DNA of 11,056 bases from Xanthobacteraceae bacterium (GCA_030039655.1 JASHVC010000234.1:1-11056); one strand, 5' to 3'. Positions 1 through 7,965 are shown, numbered from the stretch's first letter. Program-made: numbers and translations. Notes: generated from the sequence alone by a model not told the origin.

Positions 1-807
1 CCACAAGGCGCAGTCGATGCCGATGCCGTCGCGCTCGGCCTGCATGACGATCGGCTTGTCGATCAGCGGCGTCTTGTTGCGATCGAGATATTTGACGAAC
101 GCTTCGACGCCGCCTTCGTAGCGCAGCGTCTCACGCTTCTCGACAGCGTGGCGCATATCGGAGAGGATGATGGTCACGCCGGAATTGAGGAACGCGAGTT
201 CGCGTAGCCGGTGCTCCAGCGTATCGAAGTCGAACTCCGTCATGGAGAATGTCTTCTTCGACGGCAGGAAACTGACCTCGGTGCCCTGTTTGTCGCGGGC
301 GGCGCCGACGACGGCCAGAGGCGCCACGGCCTCGCCGTCGCGGAACTCGACGAAGTGCTCCTTGCCTTCGCGCCAGATGGAGAGTTTGAGCCACTCCGAC
401 AGCGCGTTGACCACGGAGACGCCGACGCCGTGCAGACCGCCCGACACCTTGTAGGCGTTCTGATCGAATTTTCCGCCAGCGTGGAGCTGCGTCATCACGA
501 CCTCGGCGGTCGACACGCCCTCGCTGTGCATCTCGGTGGGAATGCCGCGGCCGTCGTCGCGCACCGTGCACGAGCCGTCGGGATTGAGCGTGACCACGAC
601 TTCCTTGGCGAAGCCGGCCAGCGCCTCGTCGATGGCGTTGTCGACGACTTCGTAGACCATGTGATGCAGGCCGGAACCGTCGTCGGTGTCGCCGATATAC
701 ATGCCCGGCCGCTTGCGCACGGCGTCGAGACCCTTGAGCACCTTGATGGAATCCGCGCCGTAGTCGGACGGTGCCATAGGGCTTTGCTTACGGACGGGTT
801 CGGCCAT
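1..807 (-). CDS. gyrB: DNA gyrase subunit B, N-terminal part (partial, runs off left edge)
   Basis: GyrB is the ATPase subunit of DNA gyrase (A2B2), which introduces negative supercoils into chromosomal DNA. The visible 269 codons cover the GHKL ATPase domain and part of the transducer domain; the TOPRIM region and C-terminus lie outside the window. Visible motifs are [10 protein letters not shown] near residues 32–41, the catalytic Glu and Mg-binding Asn stretch [15 protein letters not shown] at 51–65, DDGRGIPT at 84–91, and the ATP-lid glycines GGLHGVG at 123–129. The frame stays open to base 1 and ends inside IDCALW. The start chosen is the ATG at 807; an in-frame ATG ten codons later (777) is the alternative, and neither has a strong Shine-Dalgarno. 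The short N-terminal tail before [20 protein letters not shown] fits relatives. It is the last gene of the dnaA–dnaN–recF–gyrB block, here separated from recF by a small gene and a repeat, with its own apparent promoter upstream. Confidence 0.97.
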   Translation of the reverse strand, partial: MAEPVRKQSPMAPSDYGADSIKVLKGLDAVRKRPGMYIGDTDDGSGLHHMVYEVVDNAIDEALAGFAKEVVVTLNPDGSCTVRDDGRGIPTEMHSEGVSTAEVVMTQLHAGGKFDQNAYKVSGGLHGVGVSVVNALSEWLKLSIWREGKEHFVEFRDGEAVAPLAVVGAARDKQGTEVSFLPSKKTFSMTEFDFDTLEHRLRELAFLNSGVTIILSDMRHAVEKRETLRYEGGVEAFVKYLDRNKTPLIDKPIVMQAERDGIGIDCALW

Positions 808-902
808 GAAGAGACTTTCGGGCAGCGCGAAAAACGGGGGCTGGAATCACTCTGACTTGTACACCAAAACGGGGCTTCGTACAGAGCAAAGTGGCAGCCA
901 TT

Positions 903-930
903 AAGATATTGTTAAATCGAAATTTTTCAA
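903..930 (-). promoter_or_regulatory. Candidate sigma70 promoter of gyrB
   Basis: On the minus strand a -35 like TTGAAA (925–930) is followed after 16 bp by a -10 like TATCTT (903–908), inside a locally AT-rich stretch. This would give gyrB a leader of roughly 90 nt. It explains how gyrB can be transcribed although it is about 770 bp from recF with a likely terminator in between. Box match is moderate; the promoter is inferred, not shown. Confidence 0.5.
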
Positions 931-971
931 GGTTTTGGCGGGCGGATTTTTGCGCCTGAATCGGGGTAGTT

Positions 972-995
972 TTCGGGCCCTGCGGGAGGCCCGGA
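972..995. repeat. GC-rich inverted repeat upstream of gyrB
   Basis: The arms CGGGCC (974–979) and GGCCCG (988–993) pair around an 8-nt loop, with flanking T and A bases extending the stem imperfectly. No T-run follows on either strand, so an intrinsic terminator is doubtful. It lies upstream of the candidate gyrB promoter. Its role is unknown. Confidence 0.4.
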
Positions 996-1057
996 AAAGG
1001 AGGCTTTCGGGCAGCGATTTTCGTCGCAGCGCCCTCTCGCGGCGCGATGCTCAAACC

Positions 1058-1115
1058 GCTCATTCCCGCGCGCGCGGGAATCCAGATCTGGGTTTCCGCT
1101 TGCGCGGGGACGAGC
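1058..1115. repeat. REP-like composite palindromic repeat (copy 1)
   Basis: This is a run of three adjacent palindromes. ATTCCCGCGC and GCGCGGGAAT form a perfect 20-bp palindrome at 1062–1081. CCAGATCTGG (1082–1091) is a perfect 10-bp palindrome. GTTTCCGC and GCGGGGAC then form an imperfect hairpin around TTGC (1092–1111). Outer arms GCTCAT and ACGAGC can close the structure with one G·T pair. The layout, with hairpin, CCAG/CTGG core, then hairpin, matches the repeat at 2708–2811. Such elements are common between genes in Bradyrhizobium relatives. It sits between gyrB and the small gene at 1186–1395. Whether it acts in mRNA stability, termination or gyrase binding cannot be told from the sequence. 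Confidence 0.75.
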
Positions 1116-1185
1116 GGGGTGAAGGCCGATTCAGTTTGCACCCGTATGGGGAACAGCAAGGCGGGAAAACGGATACGCGCGACGA

Positions 1186-1395
1186 TCAAACGCGCGGGCG
1201 CGCTCGCTGACCGTCGGACTTTGCCGATACCTTCGACGAGAGCAGATAGCGGTCACCCGGCTCGTACTCGGGCACCGGCTGTTGAAAGCACCCCAGAGCG
1301 ACCGTCCAAAGTTCCACACGATCCAAATCCTCGCGCAGGCGTTCCAGCGCGTCGATCAGATTGTGAACGATCATGTCTTCAGCGGGTTCCGGCAT
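1186..1395 (-). CDS. Small conserved-looking acidic protein of unknown function
   Basis: An open frame of 69 codons encodes a protein whose first 54 or so residues look like a real, acidic helical protein: MPEPAEDMIVHNLIDALERL, then REDLDRVELWTVALGCF, then a segment rich in Pro, Glu and Tyr ending in YLLSS. The last 15 residues are basic and may be a run-on tail. The amphipathic stretch IDALERLREDLDRVELW suggests a helix, perhaps self-associating. I recall similar short hypothetical proteins in Bradyrhizobium-type genomes but cannot name a family. The start at 1395 has no strong Shine-Dalgarno; a second Met at codon 8 is possible. It lies between recF and gyrB on the same strand, after a likely recF terminator, so its promoter is unclear. 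Function is not assignable. Confidence 0.6.
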   Translation of the reverse strand: MPEPAEDMIVHNLIDALERLREDLDRVELWTVALGCFQQPVPEYEPGDRYLLSSKVSAKSDGQRARPRV

Positions 1396-1554
1396 CGCAA
1401 TAGGGTCTCAATTCCGCACGCGCAGATCACGCGATCAACATCTTCTCCTAAGCGATTAAAGGACTTCGGCGCACTATTGTTCCGCACGTGTCAGTCCTTA
1501 GCATGGCTGACATATCAACGGGTTGGTTCCATCGTCGTTTGTTCCCGGCTGCGT

Positions 1555-1573
1555 AAAATGCCACCGGCATTTT
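1555..1573 (-). terminator. Candidate terminator immediately after recF
   Basis: AAAATGCC and GGCATTTT form a perfect 8-bp stem around a 3-nt loop directly after the recF stop codon. On the minus strand the stem ends in a short T-run of four; on the plus strand the T-run is longer. It is short of G+C (about four G:C pairs) but well placed to end the dnaA–dnaN–recF transcript. Confidence 0.5.
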
Positions 1574-2704
<1,131 letters not shown>

Positions 2705-2707
2705 CAC

Positions 2708-2811
2708 TTGTCATCATCCGCGCAGGCGGATGATCCAGTAATCGAATGAGTCTGGCGCCAATCCTCAGCGCCCGCGTCTACTGGATGCTCCGCTTTCGCG
2801 GAGCATGACAA
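2708..2811. repeat. Composite palindromic repeat filling the dnaN–recF gap (copy 2)
   Basis: Nested perfect inverted repeats are visible. Outer arms TTGTCAT (2708–2714) and ATGACAA (2805–2811) pair. Inside them lies hairpin TCATCCGC–GCAG–GCGGATGA (2714–2733) and hairpin ATGCTCCGC–TTTC–GCGGAGCAT (2785–2806). A further pair, ATCCAGTA (2733–2740) and TACTGGAT (2779–2786), closes a central arm that also contains the palindrome TGGCGCCA (2753–2760). The whole can fold as a four-way junction, as DNA cruciform or as RNA. It spans almost the entire gap between dnaN (stop at 2818) and recF (start at 2704), so it would supply the recF leader. It resembles the Bradyrhizobium-type interspersed repeat and copy 1 at 1058–1115. 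Confidence 0.85.
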
Positions 2812-2817
2812 GGTGGG

Positions 2818-3936
2818 TCACACCCGCATGGGCATAAGCACGTAGAGCGCGCCCTTGGACTCTTTGTCCTGGATGAGCGTCGGCGAGCCCGGATCGGCGA
2901 GCTTGAGCACTGCGGCTTCGCTCTCGATCTGGGAGGCGATGTCGAGGAGATAGCGCGAGTTGAAGCCGATATCGATCGGATCGGACTCGTATTCGACTTC
3001 GAGCTCCTCGTTGGCGCTGCCGGAATCCGGATTGGTCACCGATAGCTGGAGCTTGCCGCCGGTGATCGACAGCTTGACGGCGCGGCCACGCTCGCTCGAC
3101 ACCGTCGAGACGCGGTCGACCGCGGCCTCGAATTCCTTCTTGTCGACAACCAGCTCCTTGTCGTTGTTCGCCGGGATGACGCGGCCATAGTCGGGGAAAG
3201 TGCCGTCGATCAGCTTTGAGGTCAGGATCACCGCGCCGGCGGTGAAGCGTATCTTGCCGGCGGAGAGTTCGACCAGGACCTCGGCCTCATTGTCCTCAAC
3301 AAGCCGCTGCACCTCGCCGACCGTCTTGCGCGGGACAATGATGCCCGGCATGCCCGACGCCCCTTTTGGCAGATCGAGTTCCATCTGCGCCAGCCGATGG
3401 CCGTCAGTGGCGACGGCGCGCAGCGTCTGCGATTTCCCGGAGCCGGCCGCGTGCAGGTAGATGCCATTGAGGTAGTAGCGGGTTTCCTCGGTCGAGATGG
3501 CGAACTGGGTCTTGTCGATCAGCCGCTTCAAGTCGCCCGCCTTCAGGGTGAACTTGTGCGTCATGTCGCCCGGCGCCAGATCGGGGAAATCGCTCTCCGG
3601 CAGCGTTTGCAGCGTGAAGCGCGACCGCCCCGCCCGGATCGCCAGCGCGGCCCGGTCACCGGAGGATTCCAGCACGATCTGCGCCCCCTCGGGCAACTTG
3701 CGCACGATATCGAAGAACATGTGGGCCGGAACCGTCGTCGAACCGCCGGGCCCGACCTCGGCGGCGATCGTATCGGTCACTTCCACGTCGAGGTCGGTGG
3801 CCTTGAGGCTGAGCTTCGACTTGTCGGCGCGAACCAGCACGTTAGCAAGGATCGGAATGGTATTGCGGCGCTCGACCACGCGATGCACGTGGCCCAGCGA
3901 TTTCAACAATTCGGACCGCTCTACGGTGACTTTCAT
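2818..3936 (-). CDS. dnaN: DNA polymerase III subunit beta (sliding clamp)
   Basis: The beta clamp is a homodimeric ring that encircles DNA and tethers DNA polymerase III and repair enzymes. The 372-residue protein has the family length and shows the three-domain clamp pattern. It begins MKVTVERSELLKSLGHVHRV and continues VVERRNTIPILANVLVRA. The mid-region has ETRYYLNGIYLH and AVATDGHRLAQME, and the last domain has FNSRYLLDIA. The C-terminus ALYVLMPMRV is the conserved clamp ending that helps form the peptide-binding pocket. The start at 3936 fits the conserved first residues, though the Shine-Dalgarno is weak. It follows dnaA with a 138-bp gap and precedes recF, so co-transcription is likely. 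No separate strong promoter was found in the gap. Confidence 0.98.
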   Translation of the reverse strand: MKVTVERSELLKSLGHVHRVVERRNTIPILANVLVRADKSKLSLKATDLDVEVTDTIAAEVGPGGSTTVPAHMFFDIVRKLPEGAQIVLESSGDRAALAIRAGRSRFTLQTLPESDFPDLAPGDMTHKFTLKAGDLKRLIDKTQFAISTEETRYYLNGIYLHAAGSGKSQTLRAVATDGHRLAQMELDLPKGASGMPGIIVPRKTVGEVQRLVEDNEAEVLVELSAGKIRFTAGAVILTSKLIDGTFPDYGRVIPANNDKELVVDKKEFEAAVDRVSTVSSERGRAVKLSITGGKLQLSVTNPDSGSANEELEVEYESDPIDIGFNSRYLLDIASQIESEAAVLKLADPGSPTLIQDKESKGALYVLMPMRV

Positions 3937-4036
3937 CGCGCAATCCGTTCGCTACATTGAGGGCGAAAGTGGCGCGGCGCGCGTATTTCGGCAAGACCAA
4001 GCCGCAACCGGCCTGGCGTTTTCCCTGGATTTATGG

Positions 4037-4063
4037 CCCGCCGCAGCGTCATGCCGCGGCGGG
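4037..4063 (-). terminator. GC-rich hairpin between dnaA and dnaN
   Basis: CCCGCCGC (4037–4044) and GCGGCGGG (4056–4063) form a perfect 8-bp stem with an 11-nt loop, just downstream of the dnaA stop. No T-run follows on the minus strand, so it is more likely an attenuating or mRNA-stabilising structure, or a repeat remnant, than a full intrinsic terminator. Confidence 0.35.
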
Positions 4064-4074
4064 TGGACGCCCGT

Positions 4075-5490
4075 CTATTCCTGCAATTGCCGCTTGAGCG
4101 ACTCGATCTCCTCCGCGAAGGCGGTATCGTTGCCCGTCAGGGCCTCGATCTTGCGCACGGCGTGCAGCACCGTTGTGTGGTCCCGGCCGCCGAACCGGCG
4201 GCCGATCTCAGGGAGGGAGCGCAACGTCAGGATCTTCGCCAGGTACATGGCCACCTGGCGCGGGCGGACGACGTTCGCGGTGCGCCGGGACGATAGAAGG
4301 TCCGCGCGGCTGACGTTGTATTGCCGGGCCACGATGCGCTGGATGTCCTCGATGCGCACGCGCTTGGGCTCGGCAGGCCGGATGAGGTCGCGCATCTCGC
4401 GCTCGGCCATTTCCAGCGTCACCGGCTGGCCGGTGAGCTTGTTATGCGCCAGCAGCCGGTTGACGGCGCCTTCGAGGTCGCGGCCGTTATGGGTGACGGA
4501 CTTGGCGATGAATTGCAGCACCGGCGCCGGCACCTCGAATGCGGGATAGTGCATGCGTGCGGCGGTGATGCGGCTCTTGAGAATCTCAAGCCGCAATTCC
4601 TCGCCGAGAGAAGCAATTTCCACCACAAGGCCGCCGGCCAGCCGCGAGCGGACGCGGTCATCCAGACTCTCAAGATCCGCGGGCGGCCGGTCGCTGGCGA
4701 TTACCACCTGCCGGCCGGCATCGATGAGTGCGTTGATGGTGTGGCAGAATTCGTGCTGGGTGGAGCGGCCTTGCAGGAACTGCAGGTCGTCGATGACCAG
4801 CACGTCGTTGGCGCGCAGCGCTTCTTTGAAGGCGAGCGTGGTCTGGCTCTTGAGTGCCGAGACGAATCCGAACATGAACCGCTCGGCCGTCAGGTAAAGC
4901 ACCTTGCGGTCGCCGTTGTTGCCCGCCCAGGTGATCGCTTGCAGCAAGTGAGTTTTGCCGAGACCCACCCCCGCATGGATGTAGAGCGGGTTGAACATCA
5001 GCTGCTCGCCGCGGGTGCTGGTCGCGATTTGCTTGGCGGCCGCGTGCGCTAGCGTATTGGAACGGCCAACGATGAAACTCTCGAAAGTCAGCCGCGAGTC
5101 GAGCGGCGAACCGCTGAGCGTGTCGTGCATCGAAATGAACGGCACCCTCGCGCTTTCGCCGTTCTGCATCATCAGGTCGCGCGGCTCGCGCGTCAGCGCG
5201 GGAGGTTCCGCCGACTTCGGCTTCGGGGCGGGAAGGATTGTGGACGAGCGCACGCTCACCTCCAGACGGGCGATCGTGGGCTCTTCGGCCTGCCATTGGG
5301 CGAGAACACGATCCGCATAGTGGGACTGAATCCATTTGCGCAGAAACCGCGTCGGCACCGAGAGCCGAACGGCTTCCTTGTCCAAGGATTCAAACTCCAT
5401 ACGGATAAACCAGCTTGTAAAGACATCCTCGCCAAGCTCGAAACGCAGACGGTCCTTGACGCGGTTCCAGCGTTCCTGATCGATGTTCAT
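4075..5490 (-). CDS. dnaA: Chromosomal replication initiator protein DnaA
   Basis: DnaA is the AAA+ ATPase that binds DnaA boxes, melts the origin and recruits the helicase. From the chosen ATG at 5490 the protein has 471 residues, normal for the order. Domain I is seen in [20 protein letters not shown] and [19 protein letters not shown], followed by a Pro-rich domain II linker near 85–120. Domain III has [11 protein letters not shown] near 132, the Walker A GVGLGKTH at 174–181 and the Walker [12 protein letters not shown] around 221–231. Domain IV carries the DNA-binding helix-turn-helix with the signature [11 protein letters not shown] near 434–444. A GTG at 5517 would add nine residues (MIPQKQHAI) but relatives begin close to the ERW motif, so 5490 is preferred. 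The gene lies downstream of rpsT on the same strand after an unusually long gap. No clear promoter was recognised. Confidence 0.98.
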   Translation of the reverse strand: MNIDQERWNRVKDRLRFELGEDVFTSWFIRMEFESLDKEAVRLSVPTRFLRKWIQSHYADRVLAQWQAEEPTIARLEVSVRSSTILPAPKPKSAEPPALTREPRDLMMQNGESARVPFISMHDTLSGSPLDSRLTFESFIVGRSNTLAHAAAKQIATSTRGEQLMFNPLYIHAGVGLGKTHLLQAITWAGNNGDRKVLYLTAERFMFGFVSALKSQTTLAFKEALRANDVLVIDDLQFLQGRSTQHEFCHTINALIDAGRQVVIASDRPPADLESLDDRVRSRLAGGLVVEIASLGEELRLEILKSRITAARMHYPAFEVPAPVLQFIAKSVTHNGRDLEGAVNRLLAHNKLTGQPVTLEMAEREMRDLIRPAEPKRVRIEDIQRIVARQYNVSRADLLSSRRTANVVRPRQVAMYLAKILTLRSLPEIGRRFGGRDHTTVLHAVRKIEALTGNDTAFAEEIESLKRQLQE

Positions 5491-5848
5491 GATGGCGTGC
5501 TGCTTTTGTGGGATCACGGGTCAACCCAACGGATGGGGCGAGGGCGATACTCATGCCCTGCCGCGTTACGGGGGACGCAACACACACTGTGAGATCGAGA
5601 TTTGGTTGGTGAGCCAAATGCCGCGCGAGCGGCCGGCTCGAGCGGAGGTGCTATCCGCTCGGATTCGCTATTGAGCCATGAAGCCGTCGCGCTGCCGCGG
5701 GCTGCACGAATGTGACCGAGACTTGGGGTCTCGCAGTGCCGGCGCTTTGTGCCGTGCGGAGGATTGCACTCTTATTCATTGCCTCACCTCCATCTATAAC
5801 GATGGTTGTTGACCGAGCTCTGCGCTCAGCAGTCGCTAAGAATTCCGC

Positions 5849-5865
5849 GCGATCATCATGATCGC
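5849..5865. promoter_or_regulatory. Perfect 17-bp palindrome upstream of dnaA
   Basis: GCGATCAT and ATGATCGC are perfect arms around a single central C. The size and odd centre resemble an operator for a dimeric regulator. It lies about 360 bp upstream of the dnaA start in the long gap. No cognate protein can be named. Confidence 0.4.
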
Positions 5866-6323
5866 CACCTGTGCAGTTCCTCGCCGCCTACGAAGATCAT
5901 AAGCAGGTCTTTTCGCCGAGAACTTGCGACTTTAACAGTGAGGACAGTACTCTACTGGACGTGACACACCCGCCCCATCTCATACTTCGATGAGTTTACT
6001 GTAGACCAGTGTTTGATGAACTCCGGCGGACCGAAGACAATTGAAATTTAACACGGCACTTCCGGCTCGCAACGCCATGACAAGAGCATGAACGTGGAAC
6101 TTTTAGCTCGATGGGCGTGCAGGAAATAAATGGCGCTTGGTTTAACCGGTTGATTCAGTACTGTAATCTTTCTGCGATCTAAAAAAGGCCGGAAGCGAGC
6201 AAATGACTCGGAACTAAAACGATTGCATCGTCGCGGCCGACCGCGTTTTTAAAGTCCCCAAAATTTCTTGCGGTTAACCTGTTCATTACACACGGCTTCC
6301 TGTGAACAAAACAGCAAGGGACC

Positions 6324-6349
6324 CACCCGTCGAGAGTGCTCGACGGGTG
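6324..6349. repeat. Perfect 11-bp stem, 4-nt loop hairpin
   Basis: CACCCGTCGAG and CTCGACGGGTG form an unbroken 11-bp stem around AGTG. It is about 220 bp downstream of rpsT and 830 bp upstream of dnaA. On the minus strand only a pyrimidine-rich stretch with a distant TTTT follows, so a terminator for rpsT is possible but not typical. It could also be a protein-binding site or a structured leader element. Confidence 0.55.
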
Positions 6350-6448
6350 CGAAAATGCGCATGGAATCAGGAGAAAATCGACGCCAACGACGCTCACGAA
6401 GCGGTCTTAGCCGCTCGTACAACACTTTACACGATTTTTCTAATCGCG

Positions 6449-6466
6449 TGTGGCAATTGCGCCACA
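6449..6466. repeat. Inverted repeat with two facing DnaA-box-like halves
   Basis: TGTGGC (6449–6454) and GCCACA (6461–6466) are perfect arms around AATTGC. Read as 9-mers, each side matches the DnaA box at 6 of 9 positions, including the TGTGG/CCACA core. A possible binding site, but the matches are weak. Confidence 0.3.
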
Positions 6467-6566
6467 ATTTTGCGTAAGCGCGCATGCGTCCACAGCGAAG
6501 GCTATGGCCGGTGGTTTACTCCGGGGACAACTCGCTGACCTGATGTTGAGAAGCACCTGTCGGCGG

Positions 6567-6833
6567 CTATTTGCCGAGCTTGGCAATCCGATGCGCGAGC
6601 CGGGACACTTTGCGGCGGGCGGCGTTGCGATGGACGACGCCTATTTGCCCGGCGCGGATGATGGCCGGCTCCGCATGCACCATGGCGAAGACCGCAGCGG
6701 CGCGGTCGCCCGACGAAATCGCCTCTTCGACTTTGCGCACCGCAGTGCGCAGGCGCGAGCGCCGCGCCTTATTGATTTCGGTGCGGCGCGCGATTTGGCG
6801 CGCGGCCTTCTTGGCTGATTTTGTGTTGGCCAT
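6567..6833 (-). CDS. rpsT: 30S ribosomal protein S20
   Basis: S20 binds 16S rRNA in the small subunit and is a primary assembly protein. The 88-residue product is highly basic and begins [17 protein letters not shown], the standard S20 start, and continues with the helical hairpin pattern: [16 protein letters not shown], then a second helix ending in [11 protein letters not shown]. Length is normal for the family. The ATG at 6833 follows AGGTT with tight spacing. The leader contains an 8-bp direct repeat, AACCTATC on the plus strand at 6834–6841 and 6843–6850, so an AGG-containing motif occurs twice. rpsT directly upstream of dnaA is typical of this bacterial order. A strong promoter lies just upstream at 6862–6890. 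Confidence 0.97.
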   Translation of the reverse strand: MANTKSAKKAARQIARRTEINKARRSRLRTAVRKVEEAISSGDRAAAVFAMVHAEPAIIRAGQIGVVHRNAARRKVSRLAHRIAKLGK

Positions 6834-6861
6834 AACCTATCGAACCTATCCTTGGGCCGCG

Positions 6862-6890
6862 CTTATAGGGGGGCAGGCCAGAGCCGTCAA
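6862..6890 (-). promoter_or_regulatory. Sigma70-type promoter of rpsT
   Basis: On the minus strand, TTGACG (6885–6890) is followed after exactly 17 bp by TATAAG (6862–6867). Transcription would begin near 6855, giving a leader of about 22 nt before rpsT. Both boxes match five of six consensus positions, making this the best promoter in the window. Confidence 0.75.
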
Positions 6891-6945
6891 CGCCGCAGGC
6901 TGTCTCAATACTGTATGGTCGGGACGGGATTCCCGAGGGGCAGGA

Positions 6946-7842
6946 TCATGCCACCTGCTTGGCGCGGGCCTGGTCGTAGCCGGCCACCACGGCGGCGCGA
7001 TCGGCGCCCGGGAATGCGGATAACGGCGGCGCTACGCGCCCCCACGCGGGCTCCCCGTGAATGTGCGCGAGCAAGGCCTTCACGCCGGGTACGAGTTGCT
7101 TGCCGTCGAACAACTTGCGGATCGCGACCGCCTCGGCGAGCGCCGCCGCATCGCCCGTTCGCCACGCGCGGGCACAAAGGTCGGCATTGAGATTGGCCGT
7201 GGCTGAAATGCAGCCCGCGAACGGGCCCGAACGAGCCTGTGGCAATGCCGCCTCGGTCGAGGGAAAGACCTTGAACCGCGGCGAGATGTTGGCCGCGGCA
7301 CGGGCAAAATCCATATCACCCGAAGAATCCTTCAACCCCACGATGCGCTCGCCGAATGTATCGAGCAGGCGGTGGATCAGGGCGACGTGCCAGGGCAGGC
7401 CGGACTGCGCCGGGAAGTGATAGAGGTAGATCGATATCGGCCGCGCTGCGGTCGCGGCCACGATCGCGTCCACATAAGCGACCAGGCCGTCGTCCGGCAC
7501 ACCCTTATAGTAGAAGGGCGGCAGCACCAGCGCGCCGGCGAAACCGAGTTCGGCCGCGTACTTGGTGAGGGCGATGGCGTCGGCAGCCGCAGCGGCGCCG
7601 GTGCCGACCATCATGCGGTCGAGCGGCAGGCCGCTCGCCGCATAGGCGCTCATCACCCGCTTGCGCTGCTCGAGCGAAAATGAGGTCGCCTCGCCGGTCG
7701 TGCCCAGCACGTTGAGGCCGTCGCAGCCGTTGTCGAGGAGAAAGCGCGCCAGCGCGATGCAGCGCACAGAATCCGGTTCACCATTCGAGTCGACGGCGGT
7801 GGCGATGGCGGCGATCACGCCATGCAGGGTCTTGGTGGTCAT
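6946..7842 (-). CDS. DapA-family (dihydrodipicolinate synthase-like) aldolase/lyase
   Basis: This is a class I aldolase-type TIM barrel of the DapA/NanA/KdgD superfamily, whose members form a Schiff base between a lysine and a 2-oxo acid such as pyruvate. The 298-residue length fits. Visible are the substrate-carboxylate loop GTTGE at 47–51, the proton-relay Tyr in YHFP (Tyr141), and the Schiff-base Lys171 in VGLKDSSGD. At the place where true DapA reads YNVPSRTG, with the Arg that grips aspartate semialdehyde, this protein reads YHFPAQSG, so Arg is replaced by Gln. A lysine-biosynthesis role is therefore unlikely; a catabolic lyase is the better guess, substrate unknown. The start at 7842 (MTTKTLHG) has AAGGA ten bases upstream; in-frame ATGs upstream would add up to 12 unlikely residues. 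It is divergent from the decarboxylase-like gene across 123 bp. Confidence 0.88.
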   Translation of the reverse strand: MTTKTLHGVIAAIATAVDSNGEPDSVRCIALARFLLDNGCDGLNVLGTTGEATSFSLEQRKRVMSAYAASGLPLDRMMVGTGAAAAADAIALTKYAAELGFAGALVLPPFYYKGVPDDGLVAYVDAIVAATAARPISIYLYHFPAQSGLPWHVALIHRLLDTFGERIVGLKDSSGDMDFARAAANISPRFKVFPSTEAALPQARSGPFAGCISATANLNADLCARAWRTGDAAALAEAVAIRKLFDGKQLVPGVKALLAHIHGEPAWGRVAPPLSAFPGADRAAVVAGYDQARAKQVA

Positions 7843-7965
7843 TTGCGGCTCATCCTTGCTTGGCCGCATCCCTAGCATGACCGCCCGACGCTTGACAGCA
7901 TTGGAGCCTCACGGGAGCTTCGCCGCGCCGCCAAGCCCTCCATTGGGGCGGCGACGGGGAGATGC
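7843..7965. promoter_or_regulatory. Divergent control region between the DapA-like and decarboxylase-like genes
   Basis: The 123-bp gap must hold the promoters of two divergent genes. On the plus strand a perfect -35 hexamer TTGACA occurs at 7892–7897, but the expected -10 position 17 bp on (GAGCTT) is poor. GGGGAG at 7956–7961 is a good Shine-Dalgarno for the plus-strand gene. No regulator gene adjoins and no clear operator was seen. Confidence 0.4.

Larger units (their letters stand above)
5491..6566. other. 1,076-bp rpsT–dnaA intergenic region; possible origin or dnaA control region
   Basis: No convincing gene lies here; open frames are short and lack family features or start signals. Part of it is markedly less GC-rich than the genes around it: 6121–6180 has 23 G/C of 60 by hand count. 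It contains a perfect odd-centred palindrome (5849–5865), a perfect 11-bp hairpin (6324–6349) and an inverted repeat around 6449–6466. No exact DnaA box (TTATCCACA) is present. Imperfect matches occur at 6301–6309 (7 of 9), 6449–6457, 6458–6466 and 6486–6494 (6 of 9 each). Location next to dnaA and AT content make it a candidate origin or dnaA control region, but in many alphaproteobacteria the origin is elsewhere (near hemE), so this is only an inference. Confidence 0.4.

Noticed and set aside
211..855. Plus-strand open frame of 214 codons opposite gyrB
   Set aside because: It is antisense to the clear gyrB frame, has GC-driven composition and no family features.
1478..1496. parS-like site centred on CACGTG
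   Set aside because: Only the central six bases fit; the flanks do not match the TGTTTC/GAAACA arms of the ParB site.
3497..4549. Plus-strand open frame of 350 codons across dnaN and dnaA
   Set aside because: It is opposite two unmistakable genes and is rich in Ser and Arg, as expected from reversed high-GC codons; no domain is recognisable.
5491..5517. Upstream GTG start for dnaA adding nine residues
   Set aside because: The extra residues (MIPQKQHAI) are not typical, and related DnaA proteins start close to the ERW motif, so the ATG at 5490 is preferred.
6180..6215. Intrinsic terminator on the minus strand ending in a T-run
   Set aside because: The six-T run is present, but the nearest stem is only four base pairs and is not adjacent to it.
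6249..6485. Minus-strand open frame of 78 codons in the rpsT–dnaA gap
   Set aside because: No Shine-Dalgarno, no recognisable domain, basic random-looking composition, and it spans a perfect hairpin.
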